This document shows positions 1-6,903 of a stretch of DNA of 9,951 bases, one piece after another. Origin of the DNA: Candidatus Thioglobus sp. (GTDB lineage Bacteria; Pseudomonadota; Gammaproteobacteria; PS1; Pseudothioglobaceae); the NCBI GenBank assembly GCA_015163925.1, contig JAAOIF010000023.1, positions 1 to 9,951 on the forward strand. The letters run 5' to 3'. Position 1 is the stretch's first letter; each line of letters begins with the position of its first letter. A model generated the notes under the pieces. It did no database searches. It was given only the letters and a program-made list of their open reading frames with translations, and was not told the DNA's origin. A program made the position numbers and the translations under genes.

Positions 1-957
1 GGCTTTGATTTGGCTTATGATATTAAAAAATTAAATTCCATATTTCCAACACTTTTGGGCGATTTTCAGAACTATTATTATGACTTTAAAACTACTGATT
101 TTGACAATATTATTTCGCCGCTGCTGCCGGCTGCAAAATCGCTAAAACCTTATTTGGCGGAAATGCGAATTGTCAAAAGTGCTGAGGAAATTAGGCTGAT
201 GAAACTCGCAGCAGAGATTTCAGTAACAGCCCACAAACAAGCGATGCAGCAGGCTTGCGGAGGTTTATTTGAATATGAAATTGCCAGTTTGTTTGATGGA
301 TATTTTCGCAAAAATAACGCCGAACACGCTTACACACCGATTGTTGCCGGCGGCAAAAATGCTTGCGTTTTGCACTATATTAAAAATAATCAACGGCTAA
401 ATTCTGGCGAATTACTACTGATTGATGCCGGCTGTGAGGTTGAAGGCTACGCCGCTGACATCAGCCGCACTTTTCCGGTGAATGGCAAATTTACAAGCGC
501 TCAGGCGGAGATTTATCAGATTGTATTAAACGCTCAAAAAGCCGCCATTGAGAGCATTTGTCCGAATGAAATAGTTACTCAGCCGCATCAAATTGCGCTT
601 AAAATTATCCAACAAGGCTTGCTGGATTTGGGTATTTTGCAGGCTGGCGATGATGTGAAAAAATTCTACATGCACAACACCGGGCATTGGCTTGGGCTTG
701 ATGTGCATGACGCTGGCGAGTATAAAATTAACCAGCAGCCGCGGCGATTTGCAGCCGGAATGGTCATTACTGTTGAGCCCGGGATTTACATCCGCAAAGA
801 TGCTAAAATTGACCCAATTTATTGGAATATCGGCGTGCGGATTGAGGACGATGTGCTGGTCACAGAAAATGGTAATAGCGTTCTGAGCGGCGAATTGCCC
901 AAAGAAATTAACGAAATTGAAAAGCTAATGAGCAAAAAAATCAAGCAAATAATATGA
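1..957 (+). CDS. pepP: Xaa-Pro aminopeptidase (peptidase family M24B), 5' partial
   Basis: This cytosolic metallo-aminopeptidase removes an N-terminal residue that precedes proline. The frame is open from the first base of the window (codons G-F-D precede the TTG at 10), so the true start lies upstream and the TTG at 10 is probably internal. About 318 codons are present against roughly 430-600 in the family, so part or all of the N-terminal creatinase-like domain is missing from view. Counting from the TTG, the C-terminal pita-bread domain shows all five expected metal ligands: D139 (LLIDAG), D150 (YAADISRTFP), H226 (NTGHWLG), E256 (VEPGIY) and E279 (RIED), plus the VHDAG motif at 232-236. 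The stop codon overlaps the trpD start as ATGA (954-957), which suggests translational coupling. The family call is firm; the exact subtype (PepP, or a longer eukaryote-like AMPP) is less so because the N-terminus is outside. Confidence 0.93.
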   Translation, partial: GFDLAYDIKKLNSIFPTLLGDFQNYYYDFKTTDFDNIISPLLPAAKSLKPYLAEMRIVKSAEEIRLMKLAAEISVTAHKQAMQQACGGLFEYEIASLFDGYFRKNNAEHAYTPIVAGGKNACVLHYIKNNQRLNSGELLLIDAGCEVEGYAADISRTFPVNGKFTSAQAEIYQIVLNAQKAAIESICPNEIVTQPHQIALKIIQQGLLDLGILQAGDDVKKFYMHNTGHWLGLDVHDAGEYKINQQPRRFAAGMVITVEPGIYIRKDAKIDPIYWNIGVRIEDDVLVTENGNSVLSGELPKEINEIEKLMSKKIKQII

Positions 958-1985
958 AAATTCAAGCAGCCATTCAAGCAGTAATTGCCCAGCAGGATTT
1001 GCGCGAGGCAGAAATGATTTCGGTGATGAGAGACATTATGACCGGCAAAACCACTGATGCCCAAATTGGCGGATTTTTGGTGGGATTATCAATCAAAGGC
1101 GAAAGTGTTACTGAAATTACTGCTGCCGCAAAAGTTATGCGCAGCTTGGCTTTGAGAGTGCAAATTCAAAACCCTAAGCACTTGGTTGATACTTGTGGCA
1201 CTGGCGGCGATGGGCTGGGTTTATTCAATATTTCAACCGCCGCCGCCTTCGTGGTAGCAAGCGCTGGCGGGCAAGTGGCAAAGCATGGAAATCGCTCAAT
1301 TTCCTCCAAATCTGGCAGTGCTGATGTGCTGGAAGCCGCCGGAGTTAATTTGGCAATGAGTGCTGAAAAAATCAGCAAATGTGTGGAGCAAATCGGGGTC
1401 GGATTTATGTTTGCGCCAAGCCATCATTCGGCGATGAAATATGCCATAAAAGCGCGTCAGGACTTGGCTATTCGCACTATTTTTAATGTTTTAGGGCCGC
1501 TGACAAATCCGGCAAATGCACCTCATCAAGTGATTGGCGTGTATGCGAAAAATTTGCTTGAACCGATTGCAAAAGTGCTGAAAAGTTTAGGCTCAAAACG
1601 CGTTCTGGTGGTGCATTCCGCCGATGGCTTGGATGAAATTTCCATCGCCGCTGAGACTTTTGTGGCAGAGCTAAAAGACGATAAAATCAGCACTTACAGC
1701 ATCAATCCGGCTGATTTTAATTTGCCTTTGGGCAATCTAAATGACCTCAAAGCCGCTGATGCAAAAGCCTCATTAGCGTTGATACAGCAGGCTTTCAGCG
1801 GTAAAAGTAATAGTAAAAACGCAAGTGTAAAAAATATTATTGCCCTTAACGCCGGGGCGGCAATTTATGTTTGCGGCCTTGCTAATTCCCTCAAAGCCGG
1901 TGTGGATAAGGCTTTGCAGATTCTCAGCAGCACAGCAGCAGAGCAAAAACTAAATGATTTCATCCAAAAATCCCAACAATTATGA
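954..1985 (+). CDS. trpD: Anthranilate phosphoribosyltransferase
   Basis: TrpD transfers the phosphoribosyl group of PRPP to anthranilate in the second committed step of tryptophan synthesis. At 343 aa it has the usual family length. Visible motifs are the PRPP/glycine-rich loop DTCGTGGD (79-86), the [15 protein letters not shown] block (110-124), [14 protein letters not shown] (174-187) and the Mg-binding DGLDE (224-228). The N-terminal helical domain (about 1-70) and the C-terminal alpha/beta domain are both complete. The gene overlaps pepP and orn by ATGA at both ends, so it sits inside a compact co-translated run. It stands without any other trp gene in the window, so its partners (trpE, trpG, trpC and others) must be elsewhere or absent. 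The motifs fit classical TrpD better than the TrpD2/YbiB nucleic-acid-binding paralogue. The PRPP substrate is made by prs about 1.8 kb downstream. Confidence 0.96.
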   Translation: MKIQAAIQAVIAQQDLREAEMISVMRDIMTGKTTDAQIGGFLVGLSIKGESVTEITAAAKVMRSLALRVQIQNPKHLVDTCGTGGDGLGLFNISTAAAFVVASAGGQVAKHGNRSISSKSGSADVLEAAGVNLAMSAEKISKCVEQIGVGFMFAPSHHSAMKYAIKARQDLAIRTIFNVLGPLTNPANAPHQVIGVYAKNLLEPIAKVLKSLGSKRVLVVHSADGLDEISIAAETFVAELKDDKISTYSINPADFNLPLGNLNDLKAADAKASLALIQQAFSGKSNSKNASVKNIIALNAGAAIYVCGLANSLKAGVDKALQILSSTAAEQKLNDFIQKSQQL

Positions 1986-2530
1986 CTACAAATAAAGCCA
2001 CAAATTTGATTTGGATTGACCTTGAAATGACCGGTCTATTGCCTCAAACCGATGTAATTATTGAAATTGCCACAATCGTAACGGATGCAAATCTGAATGT
2101 TTTAGCCGAAGGTCCGGCGCTGGCAATTCACCAAAATAACGCCACTTTAGCGGCAATGGACGAGTGGAATACCAAGCATCACAACGCTTCTGGCTTGGTC
2201 AAACGCGTGCAAAATAGTAATATTTCCATCCAAGAGGCTGAGACGCAAACGCTGGATTTTCTGCGTCAATATGTTAATCCCGGCGCCTCGCCGATGTGCG
2301 GAAATACTATTTGCCAAGACCGCCGATTTTTGTCCAATGCGATGCCGACTTTGGAGCAATTTTTCCACTACCGCCACATTGATGTTTCCACTCTCAAAGA
2401 ATTAGTAGTTCGCTGGAAACCGGAGCTAAAAATGCAGCGGGACGGCGAATCCGCCCACTTAGCTCTGGCAGATATTTACGATTCCATCAAGGAATTAAAG
2501 TATTACCGAGAAGTTTTTATCAATGGCTAA
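1982..2530 (+). CDS. orn: Oligoribonuclease (DEDDh 3'-5' exoribonuclease)
   Basis: Orn finishes RNA decay in the cytosol by hydrolysing 2-5 nt oligoribonucleotides (including pGpG) to mononucleotides. It is 182 aa, the normal size. The DEDDh catalytic set is complete: D13 and E15 in [10 protein letters not shown]113 in CQDRRFL, and H159 with D164 in [12 protein letters not shown]. The start ATG overlaps the trpD stop as ATGA, and the 3' end overlaps ispE by 8 bp, so expression is probably coupled to both. Orn is typical of gamma/betaproteobacteria and some others, which helps placement. The presence of cysQ in the same window is of note because the CysQ substrate pAp is a known Orn inhibitor. 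Confidence 0.96.
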   Translation: MTTNKATNLIWIDLEMTGLLPQTDVIIEIATIVTDANLNVLAEGPALAIHQNNATLAAMDEWNTKHHNASGLVKRVQNSNISIQEAETQTLDFLRQYVNPGASPMCGNTICQDRRFLSNAMPTLEQFFHYRHIDVSTLKELVVRWKPELKMQRDGESAHLALADIYDSIKELKYYREVFING

Positions 2531-3359
2531 AATTTGGCAATCGCCGGCGAAAATCAATCTGTTTTTGCATATAAATTCCAAGCGGGCTGACGGATTTCAT
2601 AATTTGCAAACCATTTTTCAGCTGTTAGATTTTAGTGATAATTTGAGTTTTACAAGCAAAACAGATGGCAAAATTTCCCGTATTAGTAATAATTTTGGCG
2701 TGCCGGCCGAGCAAGATTTAATCCTCAAAGCGGCAAAAATCTTACAAAAATCCGCCGGCATAAATTTAGGCGCTGAGATTTCTGTGCTGAAAAAAATCCC
2801 CATAGGCGGCGGCTTAGGCGGCGGAAGCTCAAACGCTGCCACCACGCTAATTGCCCTAAATCAATTATGGAAAATAAATTATTCCAAGCAAAAACTGATG
2901 GAAATCGGCCTCTCACTCGGCGCTGATGTGCCAGTTTTCATCAACGGAGTTAGCGCTTGGGCGGAGGGCGTGGGCGAAATTTTGACTCCAATAGAATTGC
3001 CAAAACACTTTTTTTTAGTAATTTGCATAAAAAAATCAGTTTCCACCAAGCGAATTTTCTCGCATAAGGCATTGACAATGAGCCAACACATAGGGAAAAT
3101 AGCGGATTTCTCAGCGCTAAATAATCCACGAAATGATTGCTTGAAAGCCGCCATAGAATTAGAGGGTGAGATTTTGGAGGCATTAAATTATCTAAAATCA
3201 TTTGATAATTATTTGCATCAGCCAAGAATGAGCGGCTCTGGAAGTTGTGTTTTTGCGGAATTTGCCGATGAGAAAAATGCGCTGGCGGCATTCAAAAAAG
3301 TGCCAAAACAATGGTCAGGTTTTGTAGCTCAGGCTATTAACACTTCGCCAATCTTTTAA
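2523..3359 (+). CDS. ispE: 4-diphosphocytidyl-2-C-methyl-D-erythritol kinase
   Basis: IspE phosphorylates CDP-ME in the methylerythritol phosphate (non-mevalonate) pathway to isopentenyl diphosphate. It is a 278-aa GHMP-superfamily kinase of usual length. Motif 1, with the catalytic lysine, is [10 protein letters not shown] (K10); the ATP loop [12 protein letters not shown] lies at 95-106; the catalytic aspartate is D135 in GADVPVF; and motif 3, MSGSGSCVF, is at 236-244. The ATG at 2523 lies inside the end of orn (8-bp overlap) and [12 protein letters not shown] matches the family N-terminus, which supports this start. The TAA at 3357-3359 is followed immediately by the first base of tRNA-Gln. 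The order ispE, tRNA-Gln, prs is one I associate with beta/gammaproteobacteria. Confidence 0.96.
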   Translation: MAKIWQSPAKINLFLHINSKRADGFHNLQTIFQLLDFSDNLSFTSKTDGKISRISNNFGVPAEQDLILKAAKILQKSAGINLGAEISVLKKIPIGGGLGGGSSNAATTLIALNQLWKINYSKQKLMEIGLSLGADVPVFINGVSAWAEGVGEILTPIELPKHFFLVICIKKSVSTKRIFSHKALTMSQHIGKIADFSALNNPRNDCLKAAIELEGEILEALNYLKSFDNYLHQPRMSGSGSCVFAEFADEKNALAAFKKVPKQWSGFVAQAINTSPIF

Positions 3360-3434
3360 TGGGCTGTAGCCAAGCGGTAAGGCAACGGGTTTTGATCCCG
3401 TCATGCGCAGGTTCAAATCCTGCCAGCCCAGCCA
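3360..3434 (+). tRNA. tRNA-Gln (anticodon UUG)
   Basis: The acceptor stem TGGGCTG (3360-3366) pairs perfectly with CAGCCCA (3424-3430), followed by discriminator G and an encoded CCA (3432-3434). The anticodon arm is ACGGG, loop TTTTGAT, CCCGT, giving anticodon TTG, which reads CAA/CAG for glutamine. The T arm is GCAGG, loop TTCAAAT, CCTGC. The U1-A72 pair is typical of bacterial tRNA-Gln. There is no gap between the ispE stop codon and the tRNA 5' end, so the two are almost certainly co-transcribed and separated by RNase P. Confidence 0.97.
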
Positions 3435-3436
3435 TT

Positions 3437-3581
3437 TTTCTGCTTCTTTTTCCTTTCTACGGCGTTAAATTCATTTCCTTCCTCAGTCGTGTATGAGTAA
3501 TACACTCCGTTCGTCAGTAAATAAATTTGCCTTGTAGAAAGCAAAAATACTTGAAAAATTTTCTGCTTCTTTTTTCCTTTT
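3437..3581 (+). repeat. Pair of about 20-bp pyrimidine-rich direct repeats
   Basis: Copy 1 (TTCTGCTTCTTTTTCCTTT, about 3438-3456) and copy 2 (the same with one extra T, about 3561-3580) are nearly identical and lie about 123 bp apart. They bracket the 89-nt palindrome, with copy 1 slightly overlapping its left end. They could be a target-site-like duplication, a duplicated tRNA-downstream segment, or both. Copy 1 follows the tRNA CCA end by only three bases. Confidence 0.6.
3453..3541. repeat. 89-nt imperfect palindrome (possible miniature palindromic element)
   Basis: The outer 8 bp CTTTCTAC (3453-3460) are exactly inverted as GTAGAAAG (3534-3541). The centre is an exact hairpin, GTGTAT (3489-3494), loop GAGTA, ATACAC (3500-3505). 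The two arms are equal in length (42 nt each around the 5-nt loop), and a bit under half of the intervening 28 positions still pair. Exact ends and exact centre with diverged flanks suggest an old palindromic element. No coding function is evident. Confidence 0.55.
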
Positions 3582-3607
3582 CCACTAGTAATTCTGCCCC
3601 CCCCATT

Positions 3608-3691
3608 GTCATTCTGAACTTGATTCAGAATCTGTTTTTGTAAAAAGCGGACTGCTTGCTGGATGAGACCCTGAATCAAGTTCAGGGTGAC
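3608..3691. repeat. Two hairpin repeats in inverted orientation (palindromic repeat unit)
   Basis: The left unit is ATTCTGAA, loop CTTGA, TTCAGAAT (3611-3631). The right unit is ACCCTGAA, loop TCAAG, TTCAGGGT (3668-3688), which is the left unit in reverse orientation. The 26-nt arms 3608-3633 and 3666-3691 match as inverted repeats except at four positions. Those four are two compensated base pairs (TT/AA against CC/GG), so each arm keeps its own 8-bp stem. Outer CCATT (3603-3607) and AATGG (3695-3699) extend the symmetry. A CTGAA-CTTGA-TTCAG core of this kind is, from memory, a common dispersed intergenic repeat in proteobacteria. Confidence 0.75.
3611..3639 (+). terminator. Possible rho-independent terminator after tRNA-Gln
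   Basis: The left hairpin (8-bp stem, 5-nt loop, 3611-3631) is followed by CTGTTTTT, which resembles an intrinsic terminator for the pepP-trpD-orn-ispE-tRNA transcript. The stem is AT-rich and only 8 bp long, the U tract is short, and the hairpin could instead pair with the right-hand copy, so this is tentative. Confidence 0.3.
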
Positions 3692-3768
3692 AGTAATGGA
3701 ATGAAAACCGAAAATAAATTTGAGACTAACAGCAAGGATAATTAACAATTACTCTTGAATATTAGTTG

Positions 3769-3774
3769 TATAAT
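3769..3774 (+). promoter_or_regulatory. Likely -10 box of the prs promoter
   Basis: TATAAT, preceded directly by TG, lies 24 bp before the prs ATG, which would give a leader of roughly 18 nt. No good -35 hexamer is found at 16-18 bp spacing (CAATTA-like at best). The same TGTATAAT octamer precedes rpoD. Confidence 0.45.
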
Positions 3775-3798
3775 TTACCAATTTTTAGCGCATAAATT

Positions 3799-4770
3799 AT
3801 GTCACTTGATAAAATCAAAATTTTCAGCGGTAATGCTAATCCGCAGCTTTCTGGCGAAATTATAACTCAGCTGAATCTGATACAGGGCAAGGCTTTGGTG
3901 AGTCAATTTAGCGATGCGGAGTCGCAGGTTGAGATTTTGGAAAATGTCCGCGGCTGTGATGTTTTTATTATTCAGCCGACTTGTGGGCCTTCGCCGGCGG
4001 AGACTTTGATGGAATTATTAGTAATGGCAGATGCGCTGAAACGCTCCAGTGCCGCGCGGATTACCGCTGTGGTGCCGTATTTTGGTTATTCTCGGCAGGA
4101 CCGCCGCTCACGCCTGACCCGAGTGCCGATTACTGCAAAGTTGGCGGCAAAAATGGTTGAAGCAGCAGGCATTGACCGCATTTTAACAGTGGATTTGCAT
4201 GCTGACCAGATTCAAGGTTTTTTCAATATTCCAATTGATAATATTTACGCCCAGCCGGTTTTAATAGCAGATATTTTGGCGAAAAATTATGCCGATGTAA
4301 TGGTGGTTTCGCCCGATGTTGGTGGTGTGGTGCGGGCTAGGGCGGCGGCGAAACGCATAAACGATGCCGACCTTGCTATTATTGATAAACGCCGTCCAGC
4401 GCCAAATCTGGTTAAAGTGATGAATGTGATTGGAAATGTGGAAAATCAAACCTGTATTTTGATTGATGATATGGTTGATACCGCCGGCACGCTGAGTCAG
4501 GCGGCTAGTATTCTCAAGGAAAAAGGCGCTAAAAAAGTCGTGGCTTATGCAACTCACGCCGTGTTATCCGGCAATGCAATTGACAATATTAACAATTCTG
4601 CGCTGGATGAATTGGTTACTACTAATACAATTCCGCTGTTTGAAAGTGCCATCAGTTGTAGCAAAATTCGCCAACTTTCCATCGCCCCGACCTTAGCAGA
4701 AGTGATAAAACGCATTAGCAAAGAGGAATCCATTAGCACAATTTTCACTGATTCCACTCAGCAGATTTAA
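3799..4770 (+). CDS. prs: Ribose-phosphate pyrophosphokinase (PRPP synthetase, class I)
   Basis: Prs transfers pyrophosphate from ATP to ribose 5-phosphate, making PRPP for purine, pyrimidine, histidine, tryptophan and NAD synthesis; TrpD and NadC in this window both use PRPP. It is 323 aa against the usual 310-316, the excess being a short polar tail (TDSTQQI). Visible motifs are the flexible ATP loop [16 protein letters not shown] (95-110), [12 protein letters not shown] (131-142), the catalytic DKRR (196-199) and the PRPP loop DDMVDTAGT (223-231). The RVPITAK segment resembles beta/gammaproteobacterial Prs rather than the alphaproteobacterial PRTPISAK form. The ATG at 3799 fits the family N-terminus ([11 protein letters not shown]), but no clear Shine-Dalgarno sequence is seen. 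The gene follows tRNA-Gln after a repeat-filled gap and is probably transcribed from its own promoter. Confidence 0.97.
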   Translation: MSLDKIKIFSGNANPQLSGEIITQLNLIQGKALVSQFSDAESQVEILENVRGCDVFIIQPTCGPSPAETLMELLVMADALKRSSAARITAVVPYFGYSRQDRRSRLTRVPITAKLAAKMVEAAGIDRILTVDLHADQIQGFFNIPIDNIYAQPVLIADILAKNYADVMVVSPDVGGVVRARAAAKRINDADLAIIDKRRPAPNLVKVMNVIGNVENQTCILIDDMVDTAGTLSQAASILKEKGAKKVVAYATHAVLSGNAIDNINNSALDELVTTNTIPLFESAISCSKIRQLSIAPTLAEVIKRISKEESISTIFTDSTQQI

Positions 4771-4802
4771 CATCTTAATAGTAAATAATCTGGGAAAATA
4801 TG

Positions 4803-4808
4803 TATAAT
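4803..4808 (+). promoter_or_regulatory. Likely -10 box of the rpoD promoter
   Basis: TATAAT, directly preceded by TG, stands in the 74-bp prs-rpoD gap, 36 bp before the rpoD ATG, implying a leader of about 30 nt. There is no convincing -35 element at normal spacing, as at prs. No obvious terminator hairpin for prs is seen in the gap. Confidence 0.45.
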
Positions 4809-4844
4809 CCCTACCTTGGATTAACAGATATTCATTTATAATTT

Positions 4845-6656
4845 ATGAAAACCACAACCAAAGCACACAAGCAAGCCCTGCAAGAATTGATTATGATTGG
4901 CAAGGAAAAAGGCTATTTGACCTACTCCGAGCTGAATGATTTATTGCCAAAGGATTTGCTCACGCAAGACCAAATTGAGCCGATTGTTACGATTTTAGAA
5001 GAATTGGATATTGCCGTTTCTGACACCGTGCCGGACGCTGATACCTTGGTGGTTGAGTCCGGCGCTAAGGCTCAATCCACTTCTGCTGAGGCGGCGATTG
5101 CGGCGCTGGCGGCATTAGACTCAGAATTTGGCAGAACCACCGACCCGGTCAGAATGTATATGCGGGAAATGGGCGTGGTTTCGCTGCTGGAGCAAGAGGA
5201 CGAAATCCGCATTGCCAAAGAGATTGAAGCCGGCGTGTTTGAAATTATGCAAGCCATCACTTTGTATCCATCAATTATCAATTCTTTTTTCAAAGCTCAC
5301 GCCCGCTTAGAGGAAGGCAAATGCAAAATGACCGATGTGATTATCGGCTATCAGGGCGATGCACAGGATTTTGCCAAGAAAAAAGCCGCCTTTGATGCTG
5401 GCGAATTTGATGACGACGAAGAGTATGAGGAAATGGAAGAAATGGAATACACCGGACCGGACGAAGCCCAAGTGTATAAGCGTTTTGATGTGGTTGTAGC
5501 CAGCGCAGAAAATTATGAAAAAATCAACAAAAAGCATGGCTTTCGGCATCAAAAAACCATAGCTGCTCGTGAGAAATTATCAGTTGATTTATCCGATTTA
5601 CGCCTCTCTCCAAAATTAGTAAATACTATGACAGAGGCGATTTTAGAGCGGGTTGAGCAAGTCAAAGAGCAAGAAAAAATCATCCGCACCGCTTGCCTAA
5701 ATGCCGGTATGGAACGAATGGAATTTTTTGAATTATTTACCGATAATGAAACTGATTTTAATTGGTTAAAAAATGCAAAATTAGACAAAAAAATCACTGA
5801 TGCGTTGAAAATTAGCAAGAATGAAATCTACTATGCGCAGAAAAATTTGTCCGAACACGAAGAGCAAATGCAACTTAGTATTGCCGAATTAAAAGCCCTG
5901 AATAAAACCTATCGCCGCGGCGACCGGCACGCTAAAACCGCCAAATCACAAATGATTGAGGCTAATTTGCGCTTAGTAATTTCCATTGCCAAAAAATACG
6001 CCAACCGCGGTTTGCAATTTTTAGACTTGATTCAAGAGGGCAATGTCGGGCTGATGAAAGCGGTGGATAAATTTGAATATCGGCGTGGCTATAAATTTTC
6101 CACTTATGCCACTTGGTGGATTCGCCAAGCCATCACCCGCTCAATCGCCGACCAAGCCCGCACTATTCGCATTCCGGTGCATATGATTGAAACTATTAAT
6201 AAGCTAAATCGGGTTCGCCGCCAGCTATTACAACGGTTTGGCAGGGAGGCAAATCCGGAAGAATTAGCCCTTGAAATGGAGCTGCCGGAGTACAAAATTG
6301 CCAAAATTCTAAAAATTGCCAAAGAGCCATTATCAATGGAAACGCCGGTGGGAGATGATGAAGATTCAAATATTGGTGATTTTATTGAGGACACAAATTT
6401 GTCTTCGCCGGTTGAAATTGCCACTAAGGAAAGCCTGCGGGAAACCACTAACGGCTTGCTGGAAAATCTTTCCCCCAGAGAGGCAAAAGTGCTGAAAATG
6501 CGGTTTGGAATTGATATGAATACTGACCACACTTTAGAGGAAGTCGGTCGGCAATTTGATGTTACTCGTGAGCGGATTCGGCAAATTGAGGCGAAAGCCC
6601 TGCGCAAACTCCGCCACCCGTCCAGAGCGCATAAATTATCCAGTTTCTTAGAGTAA
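4845..6656 (+). CDS. rpoD: RNA polymerase primary sigma factor sigma-70
   Basis: This is the housekeeping sigma factor that directs RNA polymerase to -35/-10 promoters. It is 603 aa, close to the 613 of the E. coli protein. Domain order: region 1.1 (about 8-62, [17 protein letters not shown]), region 1.2 (about 99-133, [12 protein letters not shown]), a long non-conserved region with a strongly acidic patch (about 184-208), region 2 (about 368-440, with the core-binding and -10-melting segment through [17 protein letters not shown] at 421-437), region 3 (about 445-525) and region 4 (about 540-603, helix-turn-helix [24 protein letters not shown] at 563-586). Region 1.1 plus the long non-conserved region mark it as a group 1 sigma of proteobacterial type. 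Region 1.2 reads LLEQEDE where the family usually has LLTREGE. The usual neighbours rpsU and dnaG are not present here. Confidence 0.97.
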   Translation: MKTTTKAHKQALQELIMIGKEKGYLTYSELNDLLPKDLLTQDQIEPIVTILEELDIAVSDTVPDADTLVVESGAKAQSTSAEAAIAALAALDSEFGRTTDPVRMYMREMGVVSLLEQEDEIRIAKEIEAGVFEIMQAITLYPSIINSFFKAHARLEEGKCKMTDVIIGYQGDAQDFAKKKAAFDAGEFDDDEEYEEMEEMEYTGPDEAQVYKRFDVVVASAENYEKINKKHGFRHQKTIAAREKLSVDLSDLRLSPKLVNTMTEAILERVEQVKEQEKIIRTACLNAGMERMEFFELFTDNETDFNWLKNAKLDKKITDALKISKNEIYYAQKNLSEHEEQMQLSIAELKALNKTYRRGDRHAKTAKSQMIEANLRLVISIAKKYANRGLQFLDLIQEGNVGLMKAVDKFEYRRGYKFSTYATWWIRQAITRSIADQARTIRIPVHMIETINKLNRVRRQLLQRFGREANPEELALEMELPEYKIAKILKIAKEPLSMETPVGDDEDSNIGDFIEDTNLSSPVEIATKESLRETTNGLLENLSPREAKVLKMRFGIDMNTDHTLEEVGRQFDVTRERIRQIEAKALRKLRHPSRAHKLSSFLE

Positions 6657-6797
6657 TTTTTATTATAAACTTTTGACTTATAAAACTCATATTATGACAA
6701 AATCTACATTTGCAAGCAAAAAAATAGGGTATTCTAACGCACAATTACAGGTGGTTTTTTTGGGTGATTTTTCTGGTGATTTTTCTGGTGATTTTCC
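6657..6797 (+). promoter_or_regulatory. rpoD-tRNA spacer with weak promoter-like elements
   Basis: This 141-bp AT-rich spacer must hold any separate promoter of the tRNA-cysQ pair. TTGACT (6673-6678) is a good -35 match, but the following TATTAT (6690-6695) is only 11 bp away. TATTCT (6730-6735), with TTTGCA 15 bp upstream (6709-6714), is another weak candidate. No strong intrinsic terminator follows rpoD. The right end is a T-rich tandem repeat that runs to the first base of the tRNA. Confidence 0.3.
6750..6797 (+). repeat. 12-bp tandem repeat abutting the tRNA 5' end
   Basis: Three near-identical 12-bp units follow one another: GGGTGATTTTTC (6762-6773), TGGTGATTTTTC (6774-6785) and TGGTGATTTTCC (6786-6797). 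They are preceded by a degenerate unit, AGGTGGTTTTTT (6750-6761). The last unit ends exactly one base before the tRNA acceptor stem. The array puts T tracts at a near-helical spacing or, if transcribed, forms a U-rich pre-tRNA leader. Confidence 0.8.
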
Positions 6798-6874
6798 GGG
6801 CCTATAGCTCAGCTGGTTAGAGCAATCGACTCATAATCGATTGGTCCTTGGTTCAAGTCCAAGTAGGCCCACCA
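6798..6874 (+). tRNA. tRNA-Ile2 (anticodon CAU, read as lysidine-modified)
   Basis: The acceptor GGGCCTA pairs fully with TAGGCCC, with discriminator A and encoded CCA. The anticodon arm is ATCGA, loop CTCATAA, TCGAT, giving CAT; the T arm is CTTGG, loop TTCAAGT, CCAAG. A CAT anticodon can be Met or Ile2. Here the C4-G69 and C5-G68 pairs, recognised by the lysidine synthetase TilS, are present, and the GACTCATAATC plus TTGGTC pattern is like E. coli ileX. A perfectly paired G1-C72 excludes initiator tRNA. I therefore call tRNA-Ile decoding AUA, with elongator Met as the alternative. Confidence 0.85.
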
Positions 6875-6903
6875 TTTTAAAAAAATATTAGAGGACAATA
6901 AAT

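Larger units (their letters stand above)
3435..3798 (+). other. Non-coding region between tRNA-Gln and prs, rich in short repeats
   Basis: This 364-bp stretch has no credible gene. From left to right it holds a pyrimidine-rich tract directly after the tRNA; an 89-nt imperfect palindrome (3453-3541); a second copy of the pyrimidine-rich tract (about 3559-3581); a run of eight C (3597-3604); a pair of inverted hairpins (3608-3691); and an AT-rich segment with the likely prs promoter (3769-3774). The composition and nested symmetries look like accumulated small mobile or structural repeat elements rather than eroded coding sequence. Confidence 0.7.

Noticed and set aside
3597..3604. C8 tract as a phase-variation switch
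   Set aside because: It lies in non-coding DNA about 165 bp before the prs promoter box and does not interrupt a reading frame or a promoter spacer.
3413..3748. Minus-strand 111-codon open frame in the tRNA-Gln to prs gap
   Set aside because: It overlaps the tRNA 3' end, crosses the palindromes and the C8 tract, and has low-complexity lysine/glutamine-rich and hydrophobic pieces with no recognisable family. It is best explained by repeats lacking stops.
4792..4813. GGGA...TCCC hairpin around the rpoD -10 box
   Set aside because: Only four base pairs form and the inner part does not pair, so it is too weak to call an operator or terminator.
6104..6607. Minus-strand 167-codon open frame antisense to the rpoD 3' half
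   Set aside because: It is serine/arginine-rich as expected for the complement of a conserved coding region, has no recognisable domain, and rpoD on the other strand is unambiguous.
6798..6874. Elongator tRNA-Met
   Set aside because: The CAT anticodon allows it, but the C4-G69 and C5-G68 pairs and the anticodon-variable region pattern fit tRNA-Ile2 better. A modification assay or a check for tilS and a separate tRNA-Met would settle it.
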